64,000 nucleotides of DNA, from the NCBI GenBank assembly GCA_036877525.1, contig JAZGTH010000032.1, forward strand, positions 2,756,001 to 2,820,000, written 5' to 3'. Below, piece by piece: positions 62,209 to 64,000 of the stretch (position 1 is the stretch's first letter; every line of letters starts with the position of its first letter). Origin of the DNA: Chromobotia macracanthus. Lineage: Eukaryota; Chordata; Actinopteri; Cypriniformes; Botiidae. The position numbers were made by a program, and so were the translations under genes. Under the pieces are notes generated by a model. That model searched no databases. It was not told the DNA's origin and saw only the letters and a list, made by a program, of their open reading frames with translations.

Positions 62209-63000
62209 TGTACTTCCTGCATACAGCAAACCGATGTTCACTGAAGGCATACGTGCAGAGCTATTTAAAATATTGGACTATTTTAAAACAATTGGTAAAG
62301 TTGAAATAATTATTACTAAAATTATTACTATTACTACTAAGATTATTACTAAAAAAGTTTTTTGTTTTTTTCTTCGTTAACTCTTCATACGCACTATCCA
62401 GATGGTGGCGGTAATGCACCTTTTTTGACTGGTTTGCCAACCGCCACAAAATACCAAAAGAAGAAGAAGACTTCCCTACACTTCCCCCGCTGCACTGCTG
62501 GTACAGTCGTCATGTGTAATGTAGCCGTGGTCTCTGAATGACGGAAGGAACGTGAATAAAATGTGGTTTCGGTGGAAGAATGGCACCATGTCCGTCCTGG
62601 TTAATCATGTATGTATTCGTGTGTCTATCCGATGATGATGTTTCAGTGTTCAGACAACAGCACGAGTGAAATTTTGTTTGGCAGATGAAATATTGGACAT
62701 CACTTAGCAAAGCTAGCCGTCAGCATGTTTGGTAACTGTGATCAAAAACGCGCTGAAGTTTATTTGGGTCATAAATAATTTGGTTTTGTTAATGTTAATA
62801 TGAATGAGCATGTCCAACAAATTCTAATGTTTTTTTTTTCATCTTTTTAGCTGTGGAGTCAACATTAGTTAGTATTAGTATCATTTTTAAAGTACTAAAG
62901 GTTAGGGACGTTTTCTATGGTTTAAAATGGTTATAATTGATTATTTTAATTTTTACATAAAACAAAATTAGTCTGCCCCTTTTTTTTGTTTGTTTTGCAG
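62209..63000. promoter_or_regulatory. shared rnmt / fam210a promoter region
   Basis: rnmt starts leftward at 62208 and fam210a is transcribed rightward, so the interval is divergent. A strong acceptor (TGTTTTGCAG ending at 63000) and another at 63549 suggest that fam210a has one or more non-coding 5' exons beginning around 62500-62600. No core promoter element was placed with confidence. Confidence 0.5.
62385..62475 (+). repeat. retroelement-type fragment with AAGAAG tail
   Basis: CACTATCCAGATGGTGGCGG, TAATGCACC, GGTTTGCCAACCGCCA and ATACCAAAAG followed by (AAG)n form a common fish block that looks like the 3' end of a non-LTR element with a short repeat tail. It sits inside the divergent promoter interval. 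Confidence 0.5.
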
Positions 63001-63573
63001 TAGGGATACTGTAAGGATTTAAGTGGATACTCTTATTCTTATGTCATGGTCGAAAACCTTGATTGTTTGCCTGTTTCGGGAAAAAAAAATATTAGCATCA
63101 ACACATTTTGATGTACAGTGGAAATGGTAACCATGAATAATTTTGAAAAGTTGTAGTTGTGCCATTTAGTCCATGTCTGGTACCTTTGAGGACATCTATG
63201 TACAAGTGTCTTCCTAAAAATTGATAAAATGAATCTAATAAATATCAAATACAATGAATCCGAAACAAAATCAATAGAATTTTTTTTTTTATGGGAAAAT
63301 GAACCAAAAGACTATAAAATGTCTCTAGAATGAGAATGACCCTGCCTCTTATACCACCTGTCCCTTTAATGTGTCCCTGCTCAAATTCCTGTTTCTGTAT
63401 GAAATGTTTTAACACAGTGTTAAGAGAACTCTTTTCATCAAACCATTATAATAGAGTCGTCCTGCTCTTAGTGTGAGATGTAATTTACTGCCTTCATGCA
63501 CCAGCATTAAGACCCCTGTCAGACTGTCTGCTGGTTTTTATGTTGACAGACTGGAAGAAGAAGCTTGTGTGAG

Positions 63574-63932
63574 ATGCAAAGGTTTCTGTGTGCTAGAGTC
63601 TTCAGGCAGACCACTGTCCTGCAGCAGATCAGACCTTCATCTTTTAGTTTTACTGAACAGATGCTGGGACCCCAAGCCCACAGGTGGTCCAGCTCACGAT
63701 GGCTCAGCACCTCCACTGTGTCCTTCTCTTTGGCTCCTCGGAATACCTCCAGCAGAGATCATCCAGCTAATGCAGTTCCAGGGCAGGATGATTCAGACCC
63801 TCTGCAGGATAAATCTATTGGCCTCATGCAGAGGTTCAAGAAGACCTTTAAGCAGTATGGCAAAGTCATGATCCCTGTGCACTTGGTGACATCTACAGTG
63901 TGGTTTGGTACCTTTTACTATGCGGCAATGAA
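63574..63932 (+). CDS. fam210a: FAM210A, first coding exon (gene continues past the window)
   Basis: An ATG at 63574 (MQRFLCARVFRQ) follows a likely acceptor at 63548-63549 (TTGACAG). The open frame runs 359 nt to a consensus donor (GCAATGAA followed by GTAAGT at 63933), leaving the codon split after two bases. The N-terminus is rich in R, S and T and lacks acidic residues, as in a mitochondrial targeting sequence. The end carries DPLQDKSIGLMQRFKKTFKQ and YGKVMIPVHLVTSTVWFGTF, the start of the DUF1279 domain, nearly identical to human FAM210A. The family is a mitochondrial inner-membrane protein affecting mitochondrial translation, muscle and bone (family knowledge). The transmembrane remainder and the coiled-coil C-terminus lie beyond 64000. 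Confidence 0.93.
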
Positions 63933-64000
63933 GTAAGTAGGAAAAAGCTGATTATTATAATTATATGATTATTTGTCTGAGGTTATGACACCTCATGGTT
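63933..64000 (+). other. start of fam210a intron
   Basis: Begins GTAAGTAGG and shows no coding content before the window ends. Confidence 0.7.

Noticed and set aside
63473..63871. 132-codon frame overlapping fam210a
   Set aside because: It is out of frame with the conserved FAM210A sequence and crosses the likely acceptor at 63549, so it is a shadow.

Overview
The window is vertebrate nuclear DNA, almost certainly from a teleost fish. The genes are split into short exons with GT..AG introns, host coding density is very low, and the space between genes holds fish-type Tc1 elements, MITEs, a tRNA-derived SINE and several decayed retroelements. The SINE, whose tRNA-like head joins a LINE-type 3' tail, resembles those of ostariophysan fishes; that narrower placement is from memory and tentative.

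Four host genes are supported. (1) cthrc1, minus strand, 1683-5225, four coding exons giving a 232-residue secreted collagen-repeat protein. (2) mc5r, minus strand, 31431-32423, an intact single-exon melanocortin receptor of 330 residues, with an inferred upstream leader exon near 41914-42030. (3) rnmt, minus strand, 53855-62208, the mRNA cap guanine-N7 methyltransferase, rebuilt here as 11 coding exons with every splice phase agreeing, but carrying one in-frame TAA in exon 7. (4) The first coding exon of fam210a, plus strand, 63574-63932, which runs off the right edge. rnmt and fam210a are head to head, so the interval 62209 to about 63000 probably serves both.

Layout: 1-5600 cthrc1 and its promoter; 5600-31400 a 26 kb stretch with no host gene seen, holding a hAT-like MITE, a Tc1 element, a collapsed Gypsy chromovirus, a LINE and a second copy of the same Tc1 family; 31400-42070 mc5r, with another Tc1 element and a SINE inside its inferred long leader intron; 42070-53850 a second gene-poor stretch with a DIRS-like retroelement and a MADF-domain fragment; 53855-64000 rnmt and fam210a.

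The genes do not form a pathway. The order fam210a-rnmt-mc5r, with matching relative orientation, is the same as on human 18p11, where mc2r comes next; here cthrc1 takes that place and no intact mc2r reading frame is visible. I found no convincing new biological system. The most notable observation is the single premature stop in an otherwise well-preserved rnmt.
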